From contig CAMZAI010000164.1 of the NCBI GenBank assembly GCA_947304065.1, positions 1 to 5,856 on the forward strand: a DNA stretch of 5,856 bases, in the 5' to 3' direction. Position 1 is the first letter of the stretch. Each line of letters starts with the position of its first letter. The notes under the pieces are model-generated. The model ran no database searches. It was not told where the DNA came from and was given only the letters and a program-made list of their open reading frames with translations. The position numbers were made by a program, and so were the translations under genes. Positions 1 to 5,833 of this stretch are shown in pieces. The DNA is from an uncultured Clostridia bacterium (GTDB lineage Bacteria > Bacillota > Clostridia > Lachnospirales > Lachnospiraceae).

Positions 1-15
1 AAAGTTACTTATGCG

Positions 16-21
16 TATAAT
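16..21 (+). promoter_or_regulatory. possible -10 box upstream of rlmH
   Basis: A perfect TATAAT hexamer lies in AT-rich sequence ahead of rlmH. A matching -35 box would fall just outside the window, so the promoter cannot be confirmed. If used, transcription would start near base 28 and leave a leader of about 115 bases. A weaker alternative is TTTTAT at 41-46 with TATAAC at 64-69 (17-base spacer). No full gene is visible in bases 1-143. A stop-free frame from base 1 to a TGA at 82-84 could be the 27-codon tail of an upstream gene, but its AT-rich composition, unlike the genes here, argues against that. Confidence 0.3.
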
Positions 22-66
22 AGGGTGGGAGTAGAAAGTGTTTTATCACTATCCGGGAATGATTAT

Positions 67-82
67 AACACATATTTGTGTT
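67..82. repeat. inverted repeat AACACA-N4-TGTGTT
   Basis: AACACA (67-72) and TGTGTT (77-82) are perfect complements around a four-base centre. The repeat abuts TATAAC (64-69) on the + strand. It also touches an extended -10 (TGTTATAAT) read on the - strand, whose TATAAT is the complement of 62-67. It could be a repressor operator in the rlmH leader or a small hairpin. It does not match an operator I can name with certainty. Confidence 0.3.
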
Positions 83-129
83 GAATGTGTGTTTAAAAAA
101 TAAAAAAAGTATATCTTTTTTATAATCAA

Positions 130-135
130 AGGAGG
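130..135 (+). promoter_or_regulatory. Shine-Dalgarno site that places the rlmH start at ATA
   Basis: A perfect AGGAGG is followed by eight bases and then ATA at 144-146. That is ideal spacing for initiation at 144. No ATG, GTG or TTG lies in frame between the upstream TAA at 123-125 and base 144. The next candidate, GTG at 201, has no good ribosome site and lies 66 bases beyond this one. Confidence 0.8.
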
Positions 136-143
136 GAAAACCT

Positions 144-623
144 ATAAAAATTACTGTACTCTGTGTCGGAAAAATCAAGGAAAAGTTCTTTTCGCAGGCG
201 GTGGACGAGTATCTTAAGCGTCTGTCGCGCTACTGCAAGCCCGAGATCATCGAGGTCGCGGACGAAAAGACGCCGGATGAAGCGTCGCCACACGAGGAGG
301 ACCTTATCAGGAAAAAGGAAGGCGAGAGGCTGCTAAAGAGCCTGAAGGATGACGCTTATGTGATCGCCCTCGCGATAGACGGCAAAAAGACCGACTCGGT
401 CGGTTTCGCTGAGAACATCGAAAAACTCGGGATATGCGGGACCAGCCATATCACATTTATCATCGGCGGTTCGCTGGGGCTCTCTCCCGAGGTGCTTTCG
501 CGTGCCGACATGAAGCTCAGTTTTTCCGACATGACTTTCCCTCACCAGCTGATGAGAGTCATCCTGCTTGAGCAGATCTACCGTGCCTACAGGATCACAA
601 ACCGTGAGCCGTATCACAAATAA
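144..623 (+). CDS. rlmH: 23S rRNA (pseudouridine1915-N3)-methyltransferase RlmH, with ATA start
   Basis: RlmH is a cytoplasmic SPOUT-class enzyme that methylates N3 of pseudouridine 1915 in helix 69 of 23S rRNA on assembled 70S ribosomes, using S-adenosylmethionine. From base 144 the frame gives 159 residues, the length of staphylococcal RlmH, beginning (M)KITVLCVGKIKEKFF as in the family. Visible motifs are FIIGGSLGLS (105-114), the SAM-loop stretch LSFSDMTFPHQLMRV (125-139) and the family C-terminus YHK. L76 and G108 fall at the SAM-contact positions I recall for the staphylococcal enzyme, which supports the numbering. The oddity is the start: the codon in place of ATG is ATA. The only ordinary alternative, GTG at 201, would remove 19 residues including the first beta strand of the fold. 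The gene has its own ribosome site; no clear terminator follows it. Identity is very secure. The start is strongly inferred, but ATA could be a sequencing error or a natural mutation. Confidence 0.95.
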   Translation: MKITVLCVGKIKEKFFSQAVDEYLKRLSRYCKPEIIEVADEKTPDEASPHEEDLIRKKEGERLLKSLKDDAYVIALAIDGKKTDSVGFAENIEKLGICGTSHITFIIGGSLGLSPEVLSRADMKLSFSDMTFPHQLMRVILLEQIYRAYRITNREPYHK

Positions 624-675
624 TGAAGATTACCTTTTTGAAAACACGAATTATGCTGCATAGCTGTTGTTTGTG

Positions 676-684
676 TGATACAAT
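676..684 (+). promoter_or_regulatory. possible extended -10 promoter for the chemoreceptor gene
   Basis: TGATACAAT fits the extended -10 pattern TGnTATAAT with one mismatch. No good -35 lies 16-18 bases upstream; TTGAAA at 638-643 is too far away. I found no sigma-28 type motility promoter (TAAA with a GCCGATAA-like -10) in the 109-base gap, although many chemoreceptor genes use one. The predicted leader is about 40 bases. Confidence 0.35.
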
Positions 685-696
685 ATTACAGTATTG
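681..696. repeat. inverted repeat CAATA-N6-TATTG
   Basis: CAATA (681-685) and TATTG (692-696) are perfect five-base complements that overlap the downstream part of the possible -10 box and the expected transcription start. The position would suit an operator, but the arms are short and AT-rich, so chance is a real possibility. Confidence 0.2.
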
Positions 697-721
697 CGAA
701 ACTGTAAAATTGTACACAAAC

Positions 722-727
722 AGGAGG
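722..727 (+). promoter_or_regulatory. Shine-Dalgarno site fixing the chemoreceptor start at 733
   Basis: AGGAGG lies five bases before ATG 733. An upstream in-frame TTG at 694 would add 13 residues but would start translation ahead of this ribosome site, so 733 is preferred. Confidence 0.8.
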
Positions 728-732
728 ACTTA

Positions 733-2745
733 ATGGGCAACGGTAATTCGGGCAAAAAAGGTAAGATCAGCAATCAGTTAATGTTGTTATTGATTCCGAT
801 GATCGCGGTTTTTATTTTGGCGGTCAGCGGAATTATTTTTATCAGGTCGAGGAGCATCATTACCGATGAGGCTATGAAGGGTCTGAATAACGAATCGGCG
901 GCGAATGCCAACGATATCGGCTCCATGATCGGCGGAGTCATGCAGTATTACGACGCTCTGACCGATCTGACAGGCAGCACTTCCTATGCGAGCGATGAGG
1001 ATATGCTGGGTGACCTCGAATTCGTAATGGACGAGTTTGACGTTACGCCCAACGGTATCTATTTCGGGCTTTCCGATAAAACATATCTCGATCCTTCCGG
1101 CTGGGTTCCCGATGCCGGATACGACGCTACGCAAAGAGACTGGTATCTGGACGGACTCGGGCACAGCTCCATGACGCTCGGAGAGGCATATCTCGATATG
1201 GATACCGGCGACATGATAGTTTCGATGAGCCGTGATATTACGTTTTCCGACGGCAGAAAAGGCGTGGCGGCTTCGGATATTTTCCTGAATAAGGTTTCCG
1301 TGGAAGTTGCGAACTATAAGCCCGGCGGCACCGGCAGCGCAGTTCTTTTTGACAGGAATATCATTTTGGCGAGCACCAATACCGAGTATAACGGAACCGC
1401 AGGCAGCTCGCATCCCGAAGACAAACTTATCACCGCGCTGGCAGCGAGGGTCACTGCGGGGGCCGACGGTGTTGAAACGCTTAAAGGCATCGACGGCAAG
1501 GACTATTTCGTTTCTTTCAATAAGGTTCCCAACACCGCCTGGACCATGGTGTCCTATGTTCTTCAGGCAGATGTCTTAAGGGGACTTAACAGGCTCAGCA
1601 ATGTTTCCCTGATCATCGTTATCCTGATGCTGGTTGTGAGTTCTCTCGTCATCCTGTTCGTCGTAAGGAGGATGATCACAGGGCCCGTTACCGAGCTGAC
1701 CGACAATATCATGCGCATCGCGGACGGCGATTTTACCGTTGATATCAAACAGGGCGGCAACAACGAGATCGGTACGATGAACAATGACATGCATGATTAC
1801 GTTGCGAAGATGCGCGGTACGCTGACACAGATGCATGAGGTGACCGACAGGCTGACCGAGGAAGCCGCGAACAGCAGCAGGGCATCCGAGAGCATGAACA
1901 GGCAGGCCGATGAGCAGAGCAGTTCCATGACTAGCATCAGCGCAGCCATGAGCGACGTTTCACTCTCTGTAGGTGAGCTGGCCAACAACGCGACCGAACT
2001 GGCGCAGTCAGTCAGCGACATGACGCAGGACGGCAGCGCAGCCAATACTACGATGAAGGAACTCGTGAACAAGGCGCGCAAGGGCCGTGCGGATATGGAG
2101 AATGTCCGCAGGAATATGGATACCGTTTCCGTTTCGATGTCGGAGATGAGTGAGATGGTAGCCGTAGTGGACGCCGCCGCGCAGAAGATAAACAGTATCG
2201 TGGAAATGATCAACGCGATCTCGACGCAGACCAATCTGCTCTCGCTCAACGCTTCGATCGAGGCGGCCAGAGCAGGCGAGGCAGGCAGAGGCTTTGCCGT
2301 GGTTGCTACCGAGATAGGCAATCTGGCCAATGAGAGTGCGAGCGCCACCACTGAGATCAGCGGCATTATCGGTGACATCACATCGCAGATCGCAAAGCTT
2401 TCGGAGAAGTCGGAGGCGAACGCAAAGGATATCGCGGCGAGCGGAGAGGCAGTAACCGTTACCGAGGAGACCTTCTCCGAGATATTCGAATCGCTGGATG
2501 AGACCGGCAGGGTAGTCGGTGAGATGATCGCGAAGATGGAACGCGTCAACGAGATAGCGACTTCGGTAGCTGCCATTTCCGAGGAGCAGGCGGCCAGCGT
2601 TGAGCAGGTCAACACTACGGTCGATCAGGCGACACAGAGCGCGGAGAATGTCGCGCAGGAAAGCCGAGAGGTGGACAAGAGCGCCATAACCGTTGCCGAG
2701 TCCGCGGCCAGGATCGACGAATTCGTTAAGATGTTCCGCGTATAA
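733..2745 (+). CDS. methyl-accepting chemotaxis protein with amino-acid-type dCache sensor
   Basis: This is a 670-residue transmembrane chemoreceptor that would signal through CheW and CheA to the flagellar motor. It has a short basic cytoplasmic N-terminus, TM1 (about 16-38), an extracellular dCache domain (about 40-288), TM2 (about 291-311), a HAMP domain (about 312-362) and a coiled-coil signalling domain to the C-terminus. The kinase-contact hairpin tip is unmistakable around 498-526 (QTNLLSLNASIEAARAGEAGRG). The sensor holds Y130, R135, W137, Y138, Y153, D155 and D182. Their spacing equals that of the amino-acid-binding motif of Pseudomonas PctA as I recall it (Y121, R126, W128, Y129, Y144, D146, D173), so an amino acid or related amine is the inferred ligand. 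The C-terminus (EFVKMFRV) lacks an NWETF-type CheR tether. The gene stands alone between its own leader and a strong terminator, so it is an orphan receptor gene rather than part of a che operon. Family assignment is certain; ligand class is inferred. Confidence 0.96.
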   Translation: MGNGNSGKKGKISNQLMLLLIPMIAVFILAVSGIIFIRSRSIITDEAMKGLNNESAANANDIGSMIGGVMQYYDALTDLTGSTSYASDEDMLGDLEFVMDEFDVTPNGIYFGLSDKTYLDPSGWVPDAGYDATQRDWYLDGLGHSSMTLGEAYLDMDTGDMIVSMSRDITFSDGRKGVAASDIFLNKVSVEVANYKPGGTGSAVLFDRNIILASTNTEYNGTAGSSHPEDKLITALAARVTAGADGVETLKGIDGKDYFVSFNKVPNTAWTMVSYVLQADVLRGLNRLSNVSLIIVILMLVVSSLVILFVVRRMITGPVTELTDNIMRIADGDFTVDIKQGGNNEIGTMNNDMHDYVAKMRGTLTQMHEVTDRLTEEAANSSRASESMNRQADEQSSSMTSISAAMSDVSLSVGELANNATELAQSVSDMTQDGSAANTTMKELVNKARKGRADMENVRRNMDTVSVSMSEMSEMVAVVDAAAQKINSIVEMINAISTQTNLLSLNASIEAARAGEAGRGFAVVATEIGNLANESASATTEISGIIGDITSQIAKLSEKSEANAKDIAASGEAVTVTEETFSEIFESLDETGRVVGEMIAKMERVNEIATSVAAISEEQAASVEQVNTTVDQATQSAENVAQESREVDKSAITVAESAARIDEFVKMFRV

Positions 2746-2764
2746 GCCATTATCGCACATGTTG

Positions 2765-2789
2765 GGCACCGCTTCGGCGGTGCCTTTTT
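2765..2789 (+). terminator. intrinsic terminator after the chemoreceptor gene
   Basis: GGCACCGC (2765-2772) pairs perfectly with GCGGTGCC (2777-2784) around a TTCG loop, followed by five T residues. The C-UUCG-G closing arrangement is the exceptionally stable tetraloop. It begins 20 bases after the stop codon and separates the chemoreceptor from the exporter unit. Confidence 0.95.
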
Positions 2790-2813
2790 GCGGAAGTTTT
2801 ATCAGCATTTTAT

Positions 2814-2843
2814 TTGACGATTGTATTTCCTGTGTGGGATAAT
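2814..2843 (+). promoter_or_regulatory. sigma-A type promoter for the ABC exporter
   Basis: TTGACG (2814-2819) is followed after 18 bases by GATAAT (2838-2843). A TG one base ahead of the -10 makes it extended (TGgGATAAT). Transcription would start near 2850, leaving a leader of about 25 bases. This is the best-formed promoter in the window and lies directly after the terminator. Confidence 0.75.
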
Positions 2844-2858
2844 GAAAGACAGGATAAC

Positions 2859-2868
2859 AAGGAGGGGG
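2859..2868 (+). promoter_or_regulatory. Shine-Dalgarno site fixing the exporter start at 2875
   Basis: AAGGAGGGGG lies six bases before ATG 2875. In-frame TTG 2821 and ATG 2842 lie upstream of both this site and the expected transcription start, so they are rejected. ATG 2881, two codons later, is a less well placed alternative. Confidence 0.8.
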
Positions 2869-2874
2869 AATCTT

Positions 2875-4620
2875 ATGAAAATGCTCTGGAGACTGAGCCG
2901 GGAGGCGATCAGGTACAGGACACTCTATATCATAGCTATCCTGTCCACGCTCTCGCTCACGGCGGTCAATCTGGCCGCGCCGAAGGTGCTCTCGAGGATG
3001 ACCGGCATAGTCAGCGACGGGGTGACCGAAGCCGGCATGAAAACGATACTTGTGCTGACAGCGATACTGGTAGGACTTTATCTGCTGAGAGTCCTGTTCA
3101 GATTCCTGAGCAATTATCTGGCTCACAAGGCCGCATGGAACCTGGTGGGCGATCTGAGGACGCGCACCTATGACAAGGTGGAGCGCATGCATCTGGGCTA
3201 TTTCCACGATAAGCAGACCGGCGATCTGATGAGCCGCATCGTCAATGACACGAGAGATTTTGAGCTGCTCTACGCGCACATGATCCCCGATACGATCACC
3301 AACATCGTGACATTCCTGGGTGTGCTGATCATGCTGCTCACGATCAATGTGAAGCTGGCCCTGATCACCTGCGCGCCGATCCCGCTGATATTTATCTCGG
3401 GCATCATTTTCTCAAAAAAGGTCCGTCCTTTCTTCAGGATATCCCAGAAGAAAATGGGCGAGCTCTCGGGAAAGCTGCAGGACAATCTCTCGGGCATCCA
3501 CGAGATACAGTCGTTCGGCCGTGAGGAATACGAGACCGGACGCGTCGATGAAAAGAATTTCGAGCATGTGACAGCCATGCTGCAGGCGCTGAAACTGAGC
3601 GCGATATTCCATCCGTCGGTTGAGTTCATCTCTTCGCTCGGCACGGTACTGATCGTGTCCTTCGGCGGATATCTGGCGTGGAAGGAGAGCCTGCGGGTAG
3701 AGGACATCGTGGCCTTTCTGCTGTATCTGAGCCTTTTCTACGGACCGATCACCGGTCTGGCGAATCTCCTCGAGAACATGCAGCAGTCGCTGGCCGGGGC
3801 CGAAAGAGTGGTGGCAGTACTCGACGCGCCCTGTGAGATCGAGGATAAAAAGGACGCGGTGGAGCTGCGCGATGTCAAAGGCTCCATCGAGTTTAAGCAT
3901 GTGAGCTTTTCTTACGAGACGGGCGGAGAGGTGCTGAAGGACATCTCATTTAAATGCGAGCCCGGCAAAATGCTGGCGCTCGTCGGACCCACAGGTGTCG
4001 GAAAGACCACTCTCACTCAGCTCATCTCGAGATTCTACGAGCCTACGGAAGGCCAGATACTGCTCGACGGGCATGATATCAGTGATGTGACGATCGAGAG
4101 CCTGAGGCGCAATATCTCGCCGGTGCTGCAGGATACGTTCCTGTTTAACGGCACCATAGCGGAGAATATCGGATACGCGGTTCCCGAGGCCGATCTGGAG
4201 GATATCAAAGAGGCGGCAAAGGCCGCTAATATACATGAGGATATCCTTGCCATGCCCGACGGCTACGATACGTTGGTCGGAGAGAGGGGATTACGTCTCT
4301 CGGGAGGACAGAAGCAGCGTGTGGCTATCGCGAGAGCTATCCTCAGACATTCGCCGGTCATCATTCTCGATGAGGCTACTGCTTCGGTCGATGTGGAGAC
4401 CGAGCAGCAGATACAGCAGGCGATAGCGGGCATCGCGGGCTCGCGCACGATCGTTGCGATCGCGCACCGGCTCTCGACCATACGCAGCGCGGACAAGATA
4501 CTCGTGATCGAGGACGGCAGGGTAAAGGAGAGCGGAACCCATGACGAGCTGGTGGCCCTCGGCGGCAGCTACGCGAGGATGAGCAGGATACAGTCATCCG
4601 CTTCAAAGGGGATAGCGTGA
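2875..4620 (+). CDS. ABC exporter half-transporter (fused membrane and ATPase domains)
   Basis: This is a 581-residue type IV (MsbA/BmrA-like) ABC exporter half that should work as a dimer in the cytoplasmic membrane, using ATP to move a substrate outward. The membrane domain covers about 1-310 with six predicted segments, near 17-38, 56-78, 135-157, 160-180, 250-270 and 275-295. The ATPase domain follows from about 335. It has A-loop Y347, Walker A GPTGVGKTT (371-379), Q-loop Q419, an X-loop VGERG (468-472), signature LSGGQ (475-479), Walker B VIILDE (495-500) with catalytic E500, a D-loop ending at D506 and switch H531. All catalytic elements are intact, so a functional homodimer is possible; no second half-transporter gene is adjacent. 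No peptidase C39 or other N-terminal extension is present. The substrate cannot be told from sequence: drug, lipid or peptide are all possible. It has its own promoter and probably shares a transcript with the S66 peptidase 51 bases downstream, which hints at a peptide or cell-wall-related substrate. Confidence 0.95.
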   Translation: MKMLWRLSREAIRYRTLYIIAILSTLSLTAVNLAAPKVLSRMTGIVSDGVTEAGMKTILVLTAILVGLYLLRVLFRFLSNYLAHKAAWNLVGDLRTRTYDKVERMHLGYFHDKQTGDLMSRIVNDTRDFELLYAHMIPDTITNIVTFLGVLIMLLTINVKLALITCAPIPLIFISGIIFSKKVRPFFRISQKKMGELSGKLQDNLSGIHEIQSFGREEYETGRVDEKNFEHVTAMLQALKLSAIFHPSVEFISSLGTVLIVSFGGYLAWKESLRVEDIVAFLLYLSLFYGPITGLANLLENMQQSLAGAERVVAVLDAPCEIEDKKDAVELRDVKGSIEFKHVSFSYETGGEVLKDISFKCEPGKMLALVGPTGVGKTTLTQLISRFYEPTEGQILLDGHDISDVTIESLRRNISPVLQDTFLFNGTIAENIGYAVPEADLEDIKEAAKAANIHEDILAMPDGYDTLVGERGLRLSGGQKQRVAIARAILRHSPVIILDEATASVDVETEQQIQQAIAGIAGSRTIVAIAHRLSTIRSADKILVIEDGRVKESGTHDELVALGGSYARMSRIQSSASKGIA

Positions 4621-4659
4621 TATTGTTTTGACTCGTATTGGGATTTTACACAAAGATGT

Positions 4660-4667
4660 GGAGGAGG
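4660..4667 (+). promoter_or_regulatory. Shine-Dalgarno site of the S66 peptidase gene
   Basis: GGAGGAGG ends four bases before ATG 4672, giving two overlapping GGAGG registers (spacings of seven and four bases). TTGACT at 4628-4633 resembles a -35 box, but no credible -10 lies 16-18 bases beyond it. There is no terminator in the 51-base gap after the exporter, so read-through transcription is favoured. Confidence 0.7.
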
Positions 4668-4671
4668 TAGT

Positions 4672-5718
4672 ATGAGATACCCTGAGTTTTTAAAAGACGG
4701 CGGCAGGATCGGTTTTATAGCGCCTTCGTTTGGCTGCGCGACAGAGCCGTACAAGTCGCTTTTTGCGGCTGCACAGGAGCGTTTTAAGAGAATGGGCTAC
4801 GGGATCGTGCTCGGCCCGAATGCCTGCGCGGATGCCGGCATCGGCAAATCAAACACGCCCGAGCTGTGCGGCGCGGAGATCAATGATTTCTTCTTAAATG
4901 ACAGGAGTGACGCGATCATTTCCTGCGGCGGCGGGGAGACGATGTGCGAGGACCTGCCTTTTGTGGATTTTGACGCGATAGGGAAGGCTGTGCCCAAGTG
5001 GTTCATGGGCTACTCGGACAATACAAACCTGACCTTCACACTGCCCGTGCTTGCCGATACAGCGGCGATCTACGGACCGTGCGTGTCCGATTTCGGAATG
5101 GGAGAGCTCCATCCTTCACTGAACGATGCCTTCGGCGTTATGTGCGGCAAGGTCTCGGAAGTGCATAATTACGATAAATGGGAAAAAGAACAGTTAAAGA
5201 GCGAAGAGAACCCGTTCGCGACTTATAATGTTACCGAGGATTTCAAACTCAGGGCATTTATGGGACCGAACGAGATCACGGCCTCGGTAGGCGCCTGCAA
5301 GGTACAGGGCAGGCTGATCGGCGGCTGCCTCGACTGCCTGGCGAATCTCGTCGGTACGCCTTTTGACAGGGTTTCGGATTTCGCCGCGAGATACGCGGAT
5401 GACGGCATACTCTGGTTCTTAGAGGCCTGCGACCTCAATGTGATGAGCATCAGGCGCGCCCTGTGGAATCTCGACCAGGCCGGCTGGTTCGAGCATGCGA
5501 GCGGTTTCCTGATCGGACGCCCGCTGCAGTACGATGACGCATGGGGCGATTTTGACAGGATCGCTGCAGCGGTCGGAGTTCTGTCAAAATACAATGTGCC
5601 GATCATACTTGACCTGGATATCGGTCATCTGCCTCCGATGATGCCGATAGTGAGCGGCGCGCTGGGACATGTGACGGTGGAAGGAAATACTTTCAGGATG
5701 CGGTACGAATTTAAATAA
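4672..5718 (+). CDS. S66-family serine peptidase, MccF-like (LD-carboxypeptidase superfamily)
   Basis: This is a 348-residue cytoplasmic protein with no signal peptide. S66 enzymes include LdcA, which trims the terminal D-alanine from murein tetrapeptides during wall recycling, and MccF, which detoxifies microcin C by cutting its peptide/amino acid-nucleotide bond. The N-terminal motif IGFIAPSFG (13-21) is typical. The inferred catalytic triad is S115 (in GYSDNTNL), E251 (in WFLEACD) and H319 (in DIGHLPP). The E-to-H spacing of 68 residues equals that recalled for both LdcA (E217/H285) and MccF (E243/H311). The S-to-E distance of 136 and the total length fit MccF (125; about 344 residues) better than LdcA (102). 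The extra stretch near 160-195, with W170, sits where MccF has its substrate loop. The protein has 11 cysteines, high for its size. Self-immunity, peptide-toxin degradation or wall recycling are all possible. Family is secure; MccF subtype is moderately supported. Confidence 0.92.
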   Translation: MRYPEFLKDGGRIGFIAPSFGCATEPYKSLFAAAQERFKRMGYGIVLGPNACADAGIGKSNTPELCGAEINDFFLNDRSDAIISCGGGETMCEDLPFVDFDAIGKAVPKWFMGYSDNTNLTFTLPVLADTAAIYGPCVSDFGMGELHPSLNDAFGVMCGKVSEVHNYDKWEKEQLKSEENPFATYNVTEDFKLRAFMGPNEITASVGACKVQGRLIGGCLDCLANLVGTPFDRVSDFAARYADDGILWFLEACDLNVMSIRRALWNLDQAGWFEHASGFLIGRPLQYDDAWGDFDRIAAAVGVLSKYNVPIILDLDIGHLPPMMPIVSGALGHVTVEGNTFRMRYEFK

Positions 5719-5741
5719 GGTTTCAAGAGATGGGATAGTCC

Positions 5742-5802
5742 GGACATGGGGATGGTTCTTCTGTCTGCGAAGTGCGCAGACAGAAGAACCGTCTCCATGT
5801 CT
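5742..5802 (+). repeat. long near-perfect hairpin, REP/MITE-like palindrome
   Basis: Arms 5743-5769 and 5775-5801 are 27 bases each around a five-base loop (AAGTG). Only two positions differ from perfect complementarity, and both become G-U wobbles in the + strand RNA. A further G-U pair (5742/5802) extends the stem. The motif GGTTCTTCTGTCTGCG in the arm resembles GGGGACGGTTCT-type palindromes that I recall scattered through Clostridia genomes and beside IS200-like (Y1) transposase genes. No T-run follows the stem, so it is not a standard intrinsic terminator, though it may protect or end the peptidase transcript. No transposase gene lies in the window. Confidence 0.85.
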
Positions 5803-5816
5803 TACCTATACTAAAG

Positions 5817-5833
5817 AATTTTTCAGAAAAATT
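5817..5833. repeat. AT-rich palindrome AATTTTT-CAG-AAAAATT
   Basis: AATTTTT (5817-5823) and AAAAATT (5827-5833) are perfect seven-base complements around CAG. The palindrome directly precedes and overlaps by two bases the CIRCE left arm, and lies upstream of the -35 at 5846. Phased A and T tracts there could act as an UP element, but this is only inferred. Confidence 0.4.

Noticed and set aside
22..38. MraZ-like box (GGGTGGGAGTAGAAAGTG region)
   Set aside because: Only one TGGGA-type repeat is present, whereas MraZ sites have several regularly spaced copies, and there is no mra gene nearby.
102..121. A-tract/T-tract hairpin AAAAAAG-N5-CTTTTTT as a terminator or riboswitch
   Set aside because: The stem is only A-U pairs apart from one G-C, too weak to terminate, and there is no conserved aptamer sequence; it is likely just AT-rich leader.
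121..126. TATAAT as a -10 box
   Set aside because: It would put the transcription start inside the rlmH ribosome site, and no -35 hexamer lies at suitable spacing.
201..203. GTG 201 as the rlmH start
   Set aside because: It lacks a ribosome site and removes the conserved first strand of the SPOUT fold, whereas the frame is homologous all the way back to 144.
694..732. Longer chemoreceptor start at TTG 694
   Set aside because: It would precede the AGGAGG at 722-727 and add 13 polar residues not expected before TM1; ATG 733 is correctly spaced.
1797..2615. Minus-strand open frame of 272 codons
   Set aside because: It lies wholly antisense to the chemoreceptor signalling domain. The Ser/Ala/Leu-rich translation mirrors the Glu/Ala/Ser codons of the coiled coil on the other strand.
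2814..3173. Plus-strand open frame of 119 codons overlapping the exporter start
   Set aside because: It begins inside the promoter, has no ribosome site, and its translation has no family features; the exporter frame is certain here.
2008..3279. Minus-strand open frame of 423 codons
   Set aside because: It runs antisense across the end of the chemoreceptor, the terminator, the promoter and the start of the exporter. Its translation is low-complexity and Arg/His-rich with no recognisable domain, typical of a GC-rich antisense shadow.
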